64,000 nt of DNA from contig JAPFBL010000308.1 of assembly GCA_026182355.1 (NCBI GenBank), positions 293,501 to 357,500 of the forward strand, written 5' to 3'. Below, piece after piece: positions 1 to 9,860 of the stretch. This stretch comes from Hermatobates lingyangjiaoensis. Its lineage: Eukaryota > Arthropoda > Insecta > Hemiptera > Hermatobatidae. Under the pieces are notes generated by a model. That model worked only from the letters and a program-made list of their open reading frames with translations. It was not told the origin of the DNA and did no database searches. Position 1 is the stretch's first letter. Every line of letters begins with the position of its first letter. Position numbers and translations under genes: made by a program.

Positions 1-56
1 TTTACCATTAACATAGTAAATTATCATATCATTTACTGATATTATATATATATATA

Positions 57-297
57 TTAAAATTAACCGCAGTCTCGGCATTCACGATCTTAAGACTGAG
101 AGATTTGATCCTACGAACTAACCTCCTGCTAACAGGGTTCAACTGGAAAATGACTTGGCCAAGTGACATGTTAAATTAAAATCGATGACTCATGCTTAGT
201 CATTGCTATTAATAGATTAAAAGAATTAGTACAGGTTAATATAAAGAGAAGGTCAAAGGTCAATAATGAACAAGAAACAAGCGGTTAGAATAAAAGT
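57..297 (-). mobile_element. PLE-D 5' region fragment
   Basis: Reading the minus strand, this matches 15398-15640: the same pyrimidine-rich leader, then an ATG and the start of a reading frame that runs into (TA)n at 43-57. The frame has the short Leu/Lys/Asn-rich look of the extreme N-terminus of Penelope ORFs. Both sides are (TA)n, with a small TA hairpin at about 298-345. The body of the element is missing. Confidence 0.55.
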
Positions 298-348
298 ATA
301 TATATATATATACTTTTATATATATATATTGAGGTATATATATATACA

Positions 349-556
349 TCAATGATCAAACCATAATAAGAAATGGGAAAACAAGACTAAGATCTTTCAA
401 CCGTAACAAGCGGTCTTCGTCAGAGTCAACTGTTCAACTGTTGGGTTTTTGACTCTGACGAAGACCGCTTGTTACGGTTGAAAGATCTTAGTCTTGTTTT
501 CTCATTTCTTATTGTAGTTTGATCATTGATTGTTGTTTCACGTGTTTATGTGAAAT

Positions 557-562
<6 letters not shown>
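349..562. mobile_element. PLE-A foldback
   Basis: Two inverted arms (about 349-428 and 441-535) of the PLE-A 3' end, as seen at the end of the ORF-bearing copy at 41.2 kb. The right arm continues into the terminal segment that ends GTGAAATCTTT and then (TA)n at 561-591. Each arm holds the CTGACGA...GAAA block. The left arm is shorter than the right. Confidence 0.75.
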
Positions 563-592
<30 letters not shown>

Positions 593-725
593 ATTAATTT
601 ACCACAATGAAAACAATTTTTTAAAACAATGCTCTAAGGCCTTTCGTTAACACATCTTCGGAGAGCAAGTGAACTAAAAAAACAATAATACTTGTTAACT
701 TGGCTGATTGAAATTTCCAGAATTG
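593..725 (-). mobile_element. PLE-N terminal fragment
   Basis: On the minus strand it reads CGAAGA, a short stem, GAAAGGCCTTAGAGC, the same signature as the foldback arms at 37.08-37.16 and 37.44-37.53 kb. It abuts (TA)n at 561-591. Placement in PLE is by the shared motif, not by protein. Confidence 0.5.
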
Positions 726-780
726 ATGGCAACCCTGAATGTGTTTAAATCTATTATATCAAGTGTTATTTTGATTATTA

Positions 781-783
<3 letters not shown>

Positions 784-837
<54 letters not shown>
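784..837. repeat. (TA)n microsatellite
   Basis: About 27 uninterrupted TA units. Unlike most other TA runs here, it has no recognised element directly beside it. Confidence 0.95.
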
Positions 838-839
<2 letters not shown>

Positions 840-869
840 TGATTTATCTTGACCCAATATTTAAATTAT

Positions 870-939
870 GTAATTTTTTTGAGGGTTAAGGTCTAATGAG
901 GACTAGTTTTAATTAAACCTCAACACTCAAAAAAATTAC
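870..939. repeat. Short imperfect palindrome
   Basis: TAATTTTTTTGAG at the left is mirrored by CTCAAAAAAATTA at the right, with GAGG/CCTC pairing inside. It could form a hairpin of about 70 bases. No element identity is evident. Confidence 0.6.
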
Positions 940-951
940 ATCATATATATA

Positions 952-1205
952 CAGGGTGTCTCAAAAAAATGTACTCACTCTTAGAATGACGACAAAACAT
1001 TTTTTTATGAACTTAGAGTGAAATGAAATAGCATCGAATACATGAGACAAATGTAATTGATGAATCATGTTCGCAAATGCTCAAGCTGATGATTCTTCAA
1101 TTACATTTGTCTCATGTATTTGAAGCTATTTCATTTCGCTCTATGTTCATATATAAAGGTTTTCTCGTCATTCTAAGAGTGAGTACATTTTTTTGAGACA
1201 CCCTG
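952..1205. mobile_element. Tc1/mariner-type MITE
   Basis: A 254-bp non-autonomous DNA transposon. Long, nearly perfect terminal inverted repeats begin CAGGGTGTCTC and end GAGACACCCTG. It is flanked on both sides by TA (950-951, 1206-1207), the target duplication of the Tc1/mariner superfamily. The arms extend almost to the centre, so the copy can fold into a hairpin. There is no transposase ORF. Confidence 0.85.
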
Positions 1206-1211
1206 TATATA

Positions 1212-1597
1212 TCAATGATCTAACCACAATATGAAATGGGAAAACAAAACTAAGAATTTAATAGATCAAATATTATAAACATTAGTAACGGTCTCTTCAA
1301 ACTTGATACTTTCGTTACGAGGGCAATAGCCTCTTCTAAGAGGGTTGACAGCTAGCGGATAGTTTTTTTTTTACTCTTTCTTACTGTACTCCTTTGTTTC
1401 CCCAAACATCCCTTTCTAGACATTAGTCTTTTCCTGCGCTTTCACCCTTTTAAAATACCACTCTTCTCAACTCCTCACCAGATGTTTTCTGCATCTAGTT
1501 TTTCAGTTGGGTTTTTGACTCTGTCGAAGACCGCTTGTTACGGTTGAAAGATCTTAGTCTTGTTTTCCCATTTCATTTGTGGTTTGATCATTTAATG
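1212..1597 (+). mobile_element. PLE-A 3' UTR copy with inverted 5' stub
   Basis: Bases 1255-1597 match the 3' UTR of the coding PLE-A copy (40.96-41.30 kb), including the AGTAACGGTCTCTTCAAAC stretch and the CTGTCGA...GAAAGATC block. At 1212-1254, directly before it, is a 43-bp piece of the PLE-A end in inverted orientation. This is an intermediate between a 5'-truncated element and the pure foldbacks: truncated body plus an inverted terminal stub. Confidence 0.75.
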
Positions 1598-2003
1598 AGT
1601 TACTTATTTTTATCATGAGTTAATTATCATGAGTTACATTTCACGATAACTGCAATTTCATTATGGATTTGAACATACTCGTATTCTTGGATAATAGTTT
1701 CTGTATCTGAAACGGAACTGGAACAATCGGAAGTATCTGAAATTTGCTTATTTATTTGTTTGTTCGTAATTTTAATTGTAATTAAAGAATTTGACATGCC
1801 TGTTCTGTGCAACATCCCTAATGGCTAGAGTTGAGAGTGTTGCATGGAACTTTATTCTATCAGCTGTGATTGTAAAATGGCATTCAAGTAGGTGAAAAGT
1901 TATTGGGGTTTTCATTTGACCATCGTGTGATTTAATGAACTGAATACTTTTTCGATTTCAATAGTTGAGTACAACAAACTCAACTGATACTAAACAAGAA
2001 CAG

Positions 2004-2390
2004 TATCCAAATTGTACAGAATAAATGTGTCCGACTTATAGCAAGGGCTCTATTGTACGCCAGAAATATTGATATTCAACATGATTTGAGTTTGGAATCT
2101 ATTTATTCCTACATTACTCGACTTGCGAGTAATGAAGACAAAAAACTGCCTCAGTAATCCAAATCTCCTTGAACGGAAACTAAATCCACCTTTCCTAATC
2201 CCTCGAGTCTCAAAGTTTCCTACTTAAACTAAAAATGACGACCAGATGACTTCAAAAGTATACAGTACTTCAGAGAATGCAAAGCCGGAAGACCATACGA
2301 CCACGAAGACGACACCATTCCCTGACAGACTGACTCCCCCATTCTTGACAATGTTTACTGACTCAACAAAAACAGCAGGATGAGATTCTA
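2004..2390 (+). mobile_element. Jockey-type LINE 3' remnant, part 1
   Basis: Decayed end of the same non-LTR element seen in reverse at 49.02-49.70 kb. The sequence around 2008-2120 keeps 'VQNKCVRL..RALLYARNIDIQHDL.LES', and the untranslated part with the GACTCCCCCATTCTTGAC segment follows. The reading frame is broken. PLE-E is inserted after 2390, and the tail resumes at 2886. Confidence 0.6.
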
Positions 2391-2885
2391 ACGTAGTGCA
2401 ATCACTTATAATGTGGTTTTTACTCATTATTTAGCTTATTTTAAAAAAAAAAAGTTCTATTTTCTCCGTATTCTTATATTTGTTTATATTTCGTTATAGT
2501 TCTGTGTGTTGTATTTTCAATATGTTTCCTACACTTAGTCGTAGAGCAAATGTAAAGGCTCAGCCTAACCATTAGAAAAAAAAAATAACAATGAAATGTA
2601 CCTGCCTTCTAATATGAAACAGATGTACCCCATACCCTCACCCACGTCCATCCTATTCCCAGTCAGTTGTACCACAGACACTCACCCTTAGGGTCGTATT
2701 CTCTTCCTTATTTTAATTTATTTTTATTTTGTACTATATTTACTGTATACTATAGATAACTCTCTGGTGCCATTGTATTTTTTAGTTAATGTCTAAGGAA
2801 GAACACTACTTGTTCGAAACGCGTTGTTTTGTACGATTAAATTTTTTTATGTGGAGACCATTTCTTTGACTTTTTACTCTACAAT
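2391..2885. mobile_element. PLE-E insertion with 17-bp TSD
   Basis: About 495 bp between AGCAGGATGAGATTCTA (2374-2390) and AGCAGGATGAGAATCTA (2886-2902), a target-site duplication with one mismatch. The left end is an inverted PLE-E terminus (GTAGTGCAATCACTTA). The right end reads GAAGAACACTAC...TGTTCGAAACGCG, then ...TTTTTACTCTACAAT. The uninterrupted target is seen in reverse near 19.02-19.06 kb. Confidence 0.8.
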
Positions 2886-3003
2886 AGCAGGATGAGAATC
2901 TAGCAGTAGTGAGCCTCTGGTCCGGAACTGCTATTTACGACATGCACTGTTGTGCATGGTAATATTCGTTGGTCGGTCATTGGTCGTTGGACTGATAGTA
3001 CTT
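2886..3003 (+). mobile_element. Jockey-type LINE 3' remnant, part 2
   Basis: Continuation of the 2004-2390 remnant beyond the PLE-E insertion. It shares AGCAGTAGTGAGCCTCTGG and the GGTCGTTGG repeats with the minus-strand copies at 18.95-19.03 and 49.02-49.12 kb. Confidence 0.65.
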
Positions 3004-3914
3004 TCTGATTTGTGAACTGGAATAAATCAACAGTTTAATGTCAGCTATATGTCCACAATTCCTATAAGTTTTACAATTTAGTTTTTAACATATATCTATA
3101 TTCAATAATGCTTAATATTACTTTTGTAAGCATTTATTTATTTTCCTATAGTTTTGTTTACCTTACTCCATAGTCTATTGTAAATTAGGTCCTGAAGCGC
3201 TTAACATCTGTTTATTTTACTTCTTGTTTAATTAAGAGCTGATCCCAATATTAACCGAACAATATCAGATCAACTTAGCTAAACTTAAACTTTGAATAGT
3301 CTAATAAACAAACTGTACCTTCCAAACCCAGTTTAGTTGGTACAAGCTGTCTGAAACTTGGATTGAAAGTTTAAAACAAATCAACTGGAACTGATTTTGT
3401 GTGTTACGACGACATATTTTTGGGCACGGCATAAATCTATATCGGATGCCCACTACCACAGCTGTGACAACGTGTTAATCTTTCACTAGCCAAAGTAAAA
3501 GAGACAGATTCTCTATACGTCTAGAATATAGTTACCTTTTTTTTTAAGTTCGTTTTGATCGCAGTTTTTGTACTATGAATTATATGTCAATAGTCTTATA
3601 TAATATAAAAGTGATTTTAAACTAACAGGTAAAGTCTTTAAATTATATTTTATGAATATTTATTTGTGTTGTACTCTTAAAAATATTTGGAACTCTCCTG
3701 TATTTAAACTTAAAATCTTTAAAACGATAAATGAAAAAGAAATTCATGTCAAATAAAAATATGGTTTTTGTTTATTTCAGGTTGGTAATCAAAGACGAAA
3801 TAATGCCCCCTGAAAATGTTATTTTCAAAATCTAAACTTTAACTATTACCTTTACTATATTTTAGAAACTAAAAATGAATTTATTGTAATTTTCTTCTCA
3901 ATTTAACAATAGAC
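3004..3914. other. No gene recognised
   Basis: AT-rich sequence without a long reading frame, clear repeat or RNA gene. Confidence 0.5.
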
Positions 3915-3926
3915 AAATATAATTTG

Positions 3927-4047
3927 TTCTGAGGTAAAATGGATAAACCAACAAAAGTCTCCATACAAATGAAGTTTTGTTTGTTTATCCATTTTACCTC
4001 AGAATGAGTAAATACCACATAATTAAGGATTGCACAACTAATAATTT
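3927..4047. mobile_element. PLE-F foldback with 12-bp TSD
   Basis: A very short foldback: an inverted arm (GAGGTAAAATGGATAAAC...) meets a forward arm that ends GGATTGCACAACTAAT. It is flanked by exact copies of AAATATAATTTG at 3915-3926 and 4048-4059. The arms match the ends of longer PLE-F copies at 27.5 and 39.1 kb. Confidence 0.8.
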
Positions 4048-4059
4048 AAATATAATTTG

Positions 4060-4787
4060 GTTGACTCTACATGAGGCAAAGGTGACTTACTCACCTTTAA
4101 AAGAGTATAGCTGCCTCTCAAAATATGGACATGCGAAAGATTTACCTCCTGACATACGAAAAATTTAATAAAATGACAAGATTTTGAGCCTTCAATCATC
4201 AAACAGTAAAACAAACTAACTAAAATTGGTGCAAGTTGCATGCAACACACTATCGCTGGACCACACCTGATAGTTTACCCGTATTCTCATGGCTTTGACA
4301 GATCTCTTATATTTTCACATATTAGTTTATAAAAAATTATTTAAATTTATTTAAACATTTTCTAAGTGACAAAAATTTTCTTAACTTTTTTAATTTTTTT
4401 AAAGACAGAAAAAAAATAGCGTGATACGTACTATTTCATGGCACATGGGTACTGTACAACTGTGTAAATGTTCAAGTTTAATACAGGCAAACAAGTAGAG
4501 AATAAACGAATTTTCGTTCAGTTAGGGAATAGTGTGCTTAGATTGTTTTAGTTTTGTAGAATATCAAAAATAATAGACTAATATAATTGTTTCTGAAACT
4601 TCTATGCAGTAGAACCTCGTAGTACGAGTTTCTCCTTGTACGAGCAGCTATTCATAAGAATTTTTGTCTCATACGACGAGTAAAAATTCTTAGTATAAGC
4701 GACTGTCTTCTTCTCGACCTTCTTCTTCTAGTCTCCATTTTAAGATTAGTTGATTAATAACACATAATTATTTCTTGCATTCATTTC
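4060..4787. other. No gene recognised
   Basis: AT-rich. Around 4608-4700 there is a GCAGTAGAACCTCG start followed by imperfectly mirrored ACGAG words, which recalls pogo-like transposon ends. No matching right end was found, so it is not called. Confidence 0.4.
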
Positions 4788-4793
4788 TTGATA

Positions 4794-5004
4794 ATGGCTG
4801 AAGATAGCAGAAACATGTGTTCATTTAGCATGTTGATTAATAACTTACTATATTCTGTAGATACAGTAACAACATCGTTATTCCGGAAACTCGAAAAACT
4901 TATGAAAGAGCAAGTTTCATCTAAATATGGTCTAATTTTTAACAATGTATGTATACAGGAAGGACTGCTACCAAAATTTACAAATATATATATATATATA
5001 TATA
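4794..5004 (+). pseudogene. PLE-G ORF N-terminal fragment
   Basis: From the ATG at 4794 an open frame reads ...FRKLEKLMKEQ...FNNVCIQEGLLPKFTN and then turns into Ile-Tyr repeats, because the DNA becomes (TA)n at 4987-5004. The KLEKL and 'FN..C..EGLLPK(F/Y)TN' pattern is what I know from the start of Penelope ORFs, upstream of the RT domain. The rest of the element is absent. The PLE assignment rests on this short motif and on parallel cases at 15.53 and 44.75 kb. Confidence 0.5.
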
Positions 5005-5102
5005 TTGGTATAAGTATGGACCATGATGAAAATAAATTTGTATCTGGCCTCAGTCTAAATTAATATCATGTTTAAATTAAACTCTAATTGCCAAAGCTTC
5101 GG

Positions 5103-5159
<57 letters not shown>

Positions 5160-5335
5160 GAAAAACTGTTTCCAACAGGAGACGGTTGGGTCTCCAACCG
5201 TCGCTTCACAAGTGCGCTTGGTGTCCCTATCTCAACTCTCCTGATGACGGTTCAACCGAACATTAGAGACAGTAAGTGTGTTTGTTCCTTAGTTCTGTGT
5301 TTGTGATTCATCGTGAAACGTATTATATATATATA
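5103..5335 (+). mobile_element. PLE-H 3' end between TA runs
   Basis: (TA)n at 5103-5152, then a GC-richer segment with CTCCTGATGA, a CGGTT/AACCG stem and GAACATTAGAGACAGTAAG, closing with TATATATATA at about 5323-5334. A reversed relative lies at 26.83-26.97 kb. The left part also contains an ACGGTTGG/CCAACCGT inverted pair. Confidence 0.6.
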
Positions 5336-6464
5336 ATATTGAAATACCCTTTTATAATAGTACTGTATATTGAATAGTAGTGAATAGTTGGTTATATTTT
5401 TGTTACTTTCTCAATAAATATTTATTCTATTCGACGTGAATTCGAGGATTTTTTAAGGAAATTATAACTACATAGTTGAGTTATTTAAAAATGTCATTTT
5501 TTTGCTGTTAAGTTTTATAAAAACTTCAACTCTTTTAACATGAAATATAAATTTATTATAATTAAGATACCAACTAGACCAGGCAGGGAATACATAATTG
5601 CAATATCGACAAGTGAACTGAATATAAAGAACAGAAAAATGCTGGAGACAATGGACCATGGATTCCAGCCAGATTTTATTGGAAATTTGAAAATATTATA
5701 AATTCATGAGCACATGAATATTATAATATTAAGACGTATAGAAGGTCTAGTTGTTTTTTATTGAAATATATTCTCACCATACAGAAATATTTAATAAAGG
5801 AAAGTTATTTAGCCATAATCCTTTTATGACGTAATATAATTAAAATGATACTTTTTCCATTACACGAGAGCCTAAAACACAAGTTGGTATAAAATATGCT
5901 GATAAAACATCGCTCATGTTTATTTAGGAATAGAAATCGTCTCGGAGAGACGCCAGGGCAGCGAATTATTTTTCAAACGAACTCCGAAAATAATTGAGTT
6001 TGCTGGCTTTACGAATAAATTTTATCAAAAGCCTTTGAACTAAAATATTTTTGAGCTGTAGAAGGGTCGCAGGGTTTTTGAAATTAACTTAACATTCTAT
6101 TATAAAAGTGTTCCAGGTTAACTGGAACCAGTGTATGCCCCGATAGACTTACAAAAACATTTCATCCACATAGTAACTAAAAAACAAAAATATCCTTAGT
6201 GGCATTTTATCCACATATAGAAAAAGCTTATTCTATTAGTATTTATGCGTTACTTAATTACTTAATTTTTATATACTTAATACAATAGTATATAAGAAAG
6301 GTGTAGCAAACAAAATGGAACAAAACTGGAAAATACATCAGGATGAGGTAAAGAACATAATTTCACTCGTCTTAATCACACGACTAATCATAAAATACAC
6401 TTGATTGTCAAACAGTATGGAACAAGTACACTCGGGATCAAAAACACGAAATGAATCATGATTC
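5336..6464. other. No gene recognised
   Basis: AT-rich, with one moderately GC-richer patch at 5925-6060 that holds no useful reading frame. No repeat partner was found inside the window. Confidence 0.5.
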
Positions 6465-7120
6465 AGGAGATCATTGATTCATGATTAAAATATCCTACTG
6501 TTGTTGACGAAAATAGTCGGAGCAGGTGCGAAACACTCATAAAAAATATCATCTCTGGGATTTAAGCTTGCTTCAAGTAAAATGTATGTCTTAATGCTTT
6601 GTACAATTACAACGGTGCCCATAGGTTAGGTTAGGTTGAAGTGGTAGTCCCACAAGGGAACACACTTAGGCCGAGCATTGGCCCTTTGTTATATCACAAA
6701 TTGAAGATCGAGTCTACATTGGGAGTCTTAAACTTTGCCTAACTCAAGTGTATTCAGAGTAGTATCTTTAACGAGTACCTGACATCGTACAGGCTCGGGA
6801 CCGACGGTTTAACTTCTTTCTCCAAGGGACGACGTGCTCAGATTTATTCACCTTCTGCATGAATAAATCGAGGGCCAGGTGGGGATTGAACGCCGGTCCT
6901 TTCAGTTCTGAGGCGAGTACATTAACCACTGAGCTAACCTGGCCATCAACTGTGCCCATAAGTAACTATATACTTATTTAAAAAAATGAATTCATGCTTT
7001 CCTGCATAAAAATAATCTAAGGTCCTCATTCTGCAGCTGAGGTAGTAGAAATTCACCTATACTACCTAAGTAGTATGTAAAGTATCGTAAGGTACGCCTC
7101 CCCAGTATCTATATCTTCAA
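6465..7120 (+). repeat. Inverted repeat, left copy
   Basis: Matches 9245-9860 in reverse orientation. Shared blocks include the ATCCTACTGTTGTTGACGA area, the ATGTCTTAATGC..TACAATTAC area and the GAATTCAT..TTTCCTGCAT area. In this copy a SINE interrupts at 6624-6951 and another starts at the end. The identity of the repeated unit is unknown. Confidence 0.7.
6624..6951 (-). mobile_element. tRNA-derived SINE1, full length, 9-bp TSD
   Basis: On the minus strand it begins with a tRNA-like head. The A-box region is GGTTAGCTCAGTGGTTAA and the B-box lies in the AACGCCGG/GGATTGAACG area (GGTTCAATCC type). A body of about 250 bp follows, with a terminus made of CCTAACCTAACC. It is flanked by exact GTGCCCATA at 6615-6623 and 6952-6960. 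The partner copy near 9.44 kb has the sequence without the SINE. Transcription by RNA polymerase III is expected from the boxes. Confidence 0.88.
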
Positions 7121-7445
7121 GGGGCCAGGTTACCTCAGTGGTTAACGTATTTGCCTCTGAACTGATAGGACCGGGGTTCGATCCCCACCTGATATTCAAT
7201 TTATTCACTTGAAAGGTGAATAAATCTGAGTACGTCGTCCCTCGGAGAAGGACGTTAAACCGTCGGTCCCGAGCCTGTACGATGTCAGGTACTCGTTAAA
7301 GATACTTACACTAAATACACTTGAGTTAGGCAAAATTTAGGACTCCCACCGTAGAATCAATGTTCATTGTGTGGTATGACAAAGGACCAATGCTCAGCCT
7401 ACGTGTGTTCCCTTGTAAGACTGCCACTGTAACCTAACCTAAAAT
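7118..7445 (+). mobile_element. tRNA-derived SINE1, full length
   Basis: Head GGCCAGGTTACCTCAGTGG (A-box) and GGGGTTCGATCCCCACCTG (B-box), then the common body with CCGTCGGTCCCGAGCCTGTA and the tail TAACCTAACCT. A probable imperfect TSD around TCTATATCTTCAA / ACTATATTTTCAA brackets it. A- and B-box spacing is that of a tRNA promoter. Confidence 0.88.
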
Positions 7446-7497
7446 AACCAAACTATATTTTCAAAGAAATAATTTCACAGTAAACCGGAAATTATGA

Positions 7498-7625
7498 CCA
7501 GAGTCAAAAACCCAACTCTGACGAAGACCGCTTGTTACGGTTGAAAGATCTTAGTCTTGTTTTCCCACTTTCATATTTTGGTTTGATCATTGATTGTTAT
7601 TTCACGTGTTTACGTGAAATCTTTA
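7498..7625 (+). mobile_element. PLE-A 3' end, single arm
   Basis: Forward PLE-A terminus, from AGTCAAAAACCCAACTCTG through the CTGACGA...GAAAGATC block to GTGAAATCTTT and (TA)n. The left inverted arm is reduced to a few bases. Confidence 0.75.
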
Positions 7626-7639
7626 TATATATATACTAA

Positions 7640-7805
7640 ATATAAAAAATGATTCGCGCTCCGTTCTTCGACGTGGGGAGATCTCTCTCACTTCGTCCTC
7701 TCTTCTAGTCTACTCCTGATGACGAACAACAGTTCGAAATATTGAATTCTGTAAGTGTTGTTTTTATTCTTTTTTCTGTTTCGTGCTTTGTGTAATTTAA
7801 AGTTA
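7640..7805 (+). mobile_element. PLE-C 3' end
   Basis: Matches the 3' UTR of the decayed PLE-C at 60.23-60.40 kb (minus strand): ATTCGCGCTCCGTTCTTCG, CTCCTGATGACGAACAACAG, TTCGAAATATTGAATTC, ending AATTTAAAGTTATATATA. It lies between two PLE-A ends, joined to both by TA runs. Confidence 0.75.
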
Positions 7806-7814
7806 TATATATAT

Positions 7815-7973
7815 AAAGATTTCACATAAACACGTGAAACAACAATCAATGATTAAACCACAATAAGAAAGGGAAAACAAGACTAAGATCTTTCAACCGT
7901 AACAAGCGGTCCTCGTCAGAGTCAAAAACAACATCTTAGTCTTGTTTTCCCTTTCTTATTGTGGTTTAATCAT

Positions 7974-7977
<4 letters not shown>
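7815..7977. mobile_element. PLE-A foldback
   Basis: Left arm with inverted terminus (AGATTTCACATAAACACGTG) and a right arm starting abruptly at CATCTTAGTCTTG. It is followed by a (TA)n of about 44 bp at 7978-8021. Only the left arm carries the CTGA..GAAA block. Confidence 0.75.
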
Positions 7978-8021
<44 letters not shown>

Positions 8022-8023
<2 letters not shown>

Positions 8024-8651
8024 TGTCTAATCGAACGTTTTTATTATCATACCGTGAATTTAGGAACATTTTTTACAATTACTATTAATTAACAAAGTAA
8101 TAGTAATTTTTATTGTCTTTTTAAATCCTAGAAGGGGTTTTATAGTAGAGTCAGACCCTAGAGCATTCTATATTAGATTACTAAAAACCTCTATAACAGA
8201 AACATATTTTACTTAATTCCTAAAACAGTAAGAATTAGAGAATTTTCAATTTTTTAATAATTATTAATTCATGTATTATAAATGAAATAAGAAGGATGAA
8301 CTATCTAATATTTTTCAATGATCGTTACACATAAGTTTTGGAACTTACTCACAATAGAAATGATCCCAAAAAGAAGAAATGTGTCATTGCCTTGAGTGCA
8401 TCGTTGGGTTTTCCCAACGGTTTTCCCAATTTTGGGTTTTCCTATTTAGGAAAGGTATAAGGGTGGTCCGACGAGTGGTCAGAGCAAATTAAAATTCATG
8501 AATGTCTTCTAACATCTATGCATTTATAAAAGTCTATACATTTTGGTACATACCTGTTTGGTGCTTTCTCATGTAGCTGCATCACTTGTCTTGGTCAGTG
8601 TAGAAGAAGGCTTCCTGCGATCACCATGTGCACAGAACTAAAAGAATCATT
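8022..8651. other. No gene recognised
   Basis: AT-rich. A cluster of TTGGGTTTTCCCAA-like words occurs at 8404-8450. Nothing else. Confidence 0.5.
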
Positions 8652-8664
8652 GCATCTAATTACT

Positions 8665-8846
8665 CATTCTAGAGTAAAAAGCTAATGAAATGGTCAGCAC
8701 ATATAAAAATTTAATGGTATAAACAATGCGTTTCGAACACGTAGTATTCTTCCTGAGGCATTAAATTTTTATATATGGAGACCATTTCATTAGCTTTTTA
8801 CCCTATAATGAGTAAATACCACATAATAACTGATTGCACTACGTTA
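8665..8846. mobile_element. PLE-E foldback with 13-bp TSD
   Basis: Inverted arm (AAAAGCTAATGAAATGGTC...) and forward arm (GAGACCATTTCATTAGCTTT...) ending GATTGCACTACGTTA. The centre reads CGTTTCGAACACGTAGTATTC, then TTCCTGAGG, the reverse of the CTGAGGA/GAACAC..GTGTTC/GAAAC block. Exact GCATCTAATTACT flanks at 8652-8664 and 8847-8859. Confidence 0.85.
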
Positions 8847-8859
8847 GCATCTAATTACT

Positions 8860-9244
8860 TTCAACTTCATATAACTATTGTAAACTGAGCGTGCAAAAGT
8901 AATTGACAGTATACAACGCAAGTTTACATTACATTTTGTAATGAGTTTATTTCTGTAACAATGTTTGAAACATGTAAAAATCTTTCAACAAATAGCAATG
9001 TAACATCTTTTCTACGCAGATGGAAACATTTCGGAACCAAAAAAAAAAAACAACATGAACAAGAGAAACATAGAAACATAATTTAAATTTTAACTATAAA
9101 TTTTGAGAAAAATTTGATAATCGTATAAAACTTTATCCATTACCACTGATATATTATAAATTTATATAATAAAGAGAAAGAGTTTATGAAGGAAAAAGAG
9201 CCCACTCTTCAGGGGTGTGTGTTTGAGCAGCTATTTGAATTTCT
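8860..9244. other. No gene recognised
   Basis: AT-rich, nothing supportable. Confidence 0.5.
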
Positions 9245-9860
9245 AGTTTACTGGGACCCTATTTTTTTGAAGATATAGTTACCGGGAAGACGTACCTTAC
9301 GATACCTTAGATACTACTAAGGTAGTAGAGGTGAATTTCTACTATCTCAGCAGCAGAATAAGGACTTTAGTCAGATTATTTTCATGCAGGAAAGTATGAA
9401 TTCATTTTTTTTTAATAAGTATAAAGTTACTTATAGGCACTGTTGTAATTGTATAAGGCATTAAGACATGTGTTTTATTATTTATTTGGCTTTTTACAAA
9501 TATATCTATATATATATAAAAAGATTTCACATAAACAAGTGAAATAATAATCAATGATCAAACCACAATAAGAAATGGGAAAACAAGACAGTTGGGTTTT
9601 TGACTCTAACGAAGATCGCTTGTTACAGTTGAAAGATGTTAGTCTTGTTTTCCCATTTCTTATTGTGGTTTTACCATATATATATATATATATTATAGTT
9701 CACACAAGAAAAACAAATAAAAAACACAAAAAAACATGTTTTATGTTTATTCTACTTAAACTATATAATGTTAAAGAAAATTGATATATACTACACCTGA
9801 TCCGACTATTTTCGACAACAACAATAGGATATTTTAATCATGAATCGAAAGTTTATGAAA
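9245..9860 (-). repeat. Inverted repeat, right copy
   Basis: Reverse counterpart of 6465-7120 without the SINE insertions. It is interrupted by TA runs and a PLE-A foldback at about 9500-9785. Confidence 0.7.
9522..9673. mobile_element. PLE-A foldback inside inverted repeat
   Basis: Left inverted arm stops just short of the motif (GGGAAAACAAGACA). The right arm starts GTTGGGTTTTTGACTCTAACG and keeps a mutated CTAACGA...GAAAGATG block. TA runs on both sides. Confidence 0.75.

Noticed and set aside
1627..1736. Minus-strand exon candidate (..DTSDCSSSVSDTETIIQEYE..) after a TTTCAG word
   Set aside because: Short, low-complexity and without a supported polyadenylation signal. Kept out of the features.
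2224..2427. 67-codon minus-strand frame
   Set aside because: Lies across the jockey 3' UTR and the PLE-E junction; a chance frame.
6624..6640. Telomeric array (TTAGG)n
   Set aside because: Only two to three units, always at SINE ends; not a telomere.
7118..7190. tRNA gene
   Set aside because: A- and B-boxes are good, but the sequence does not close into a cloverleaf with a proper acceptor stem, and it continues into the repeated SINE body.
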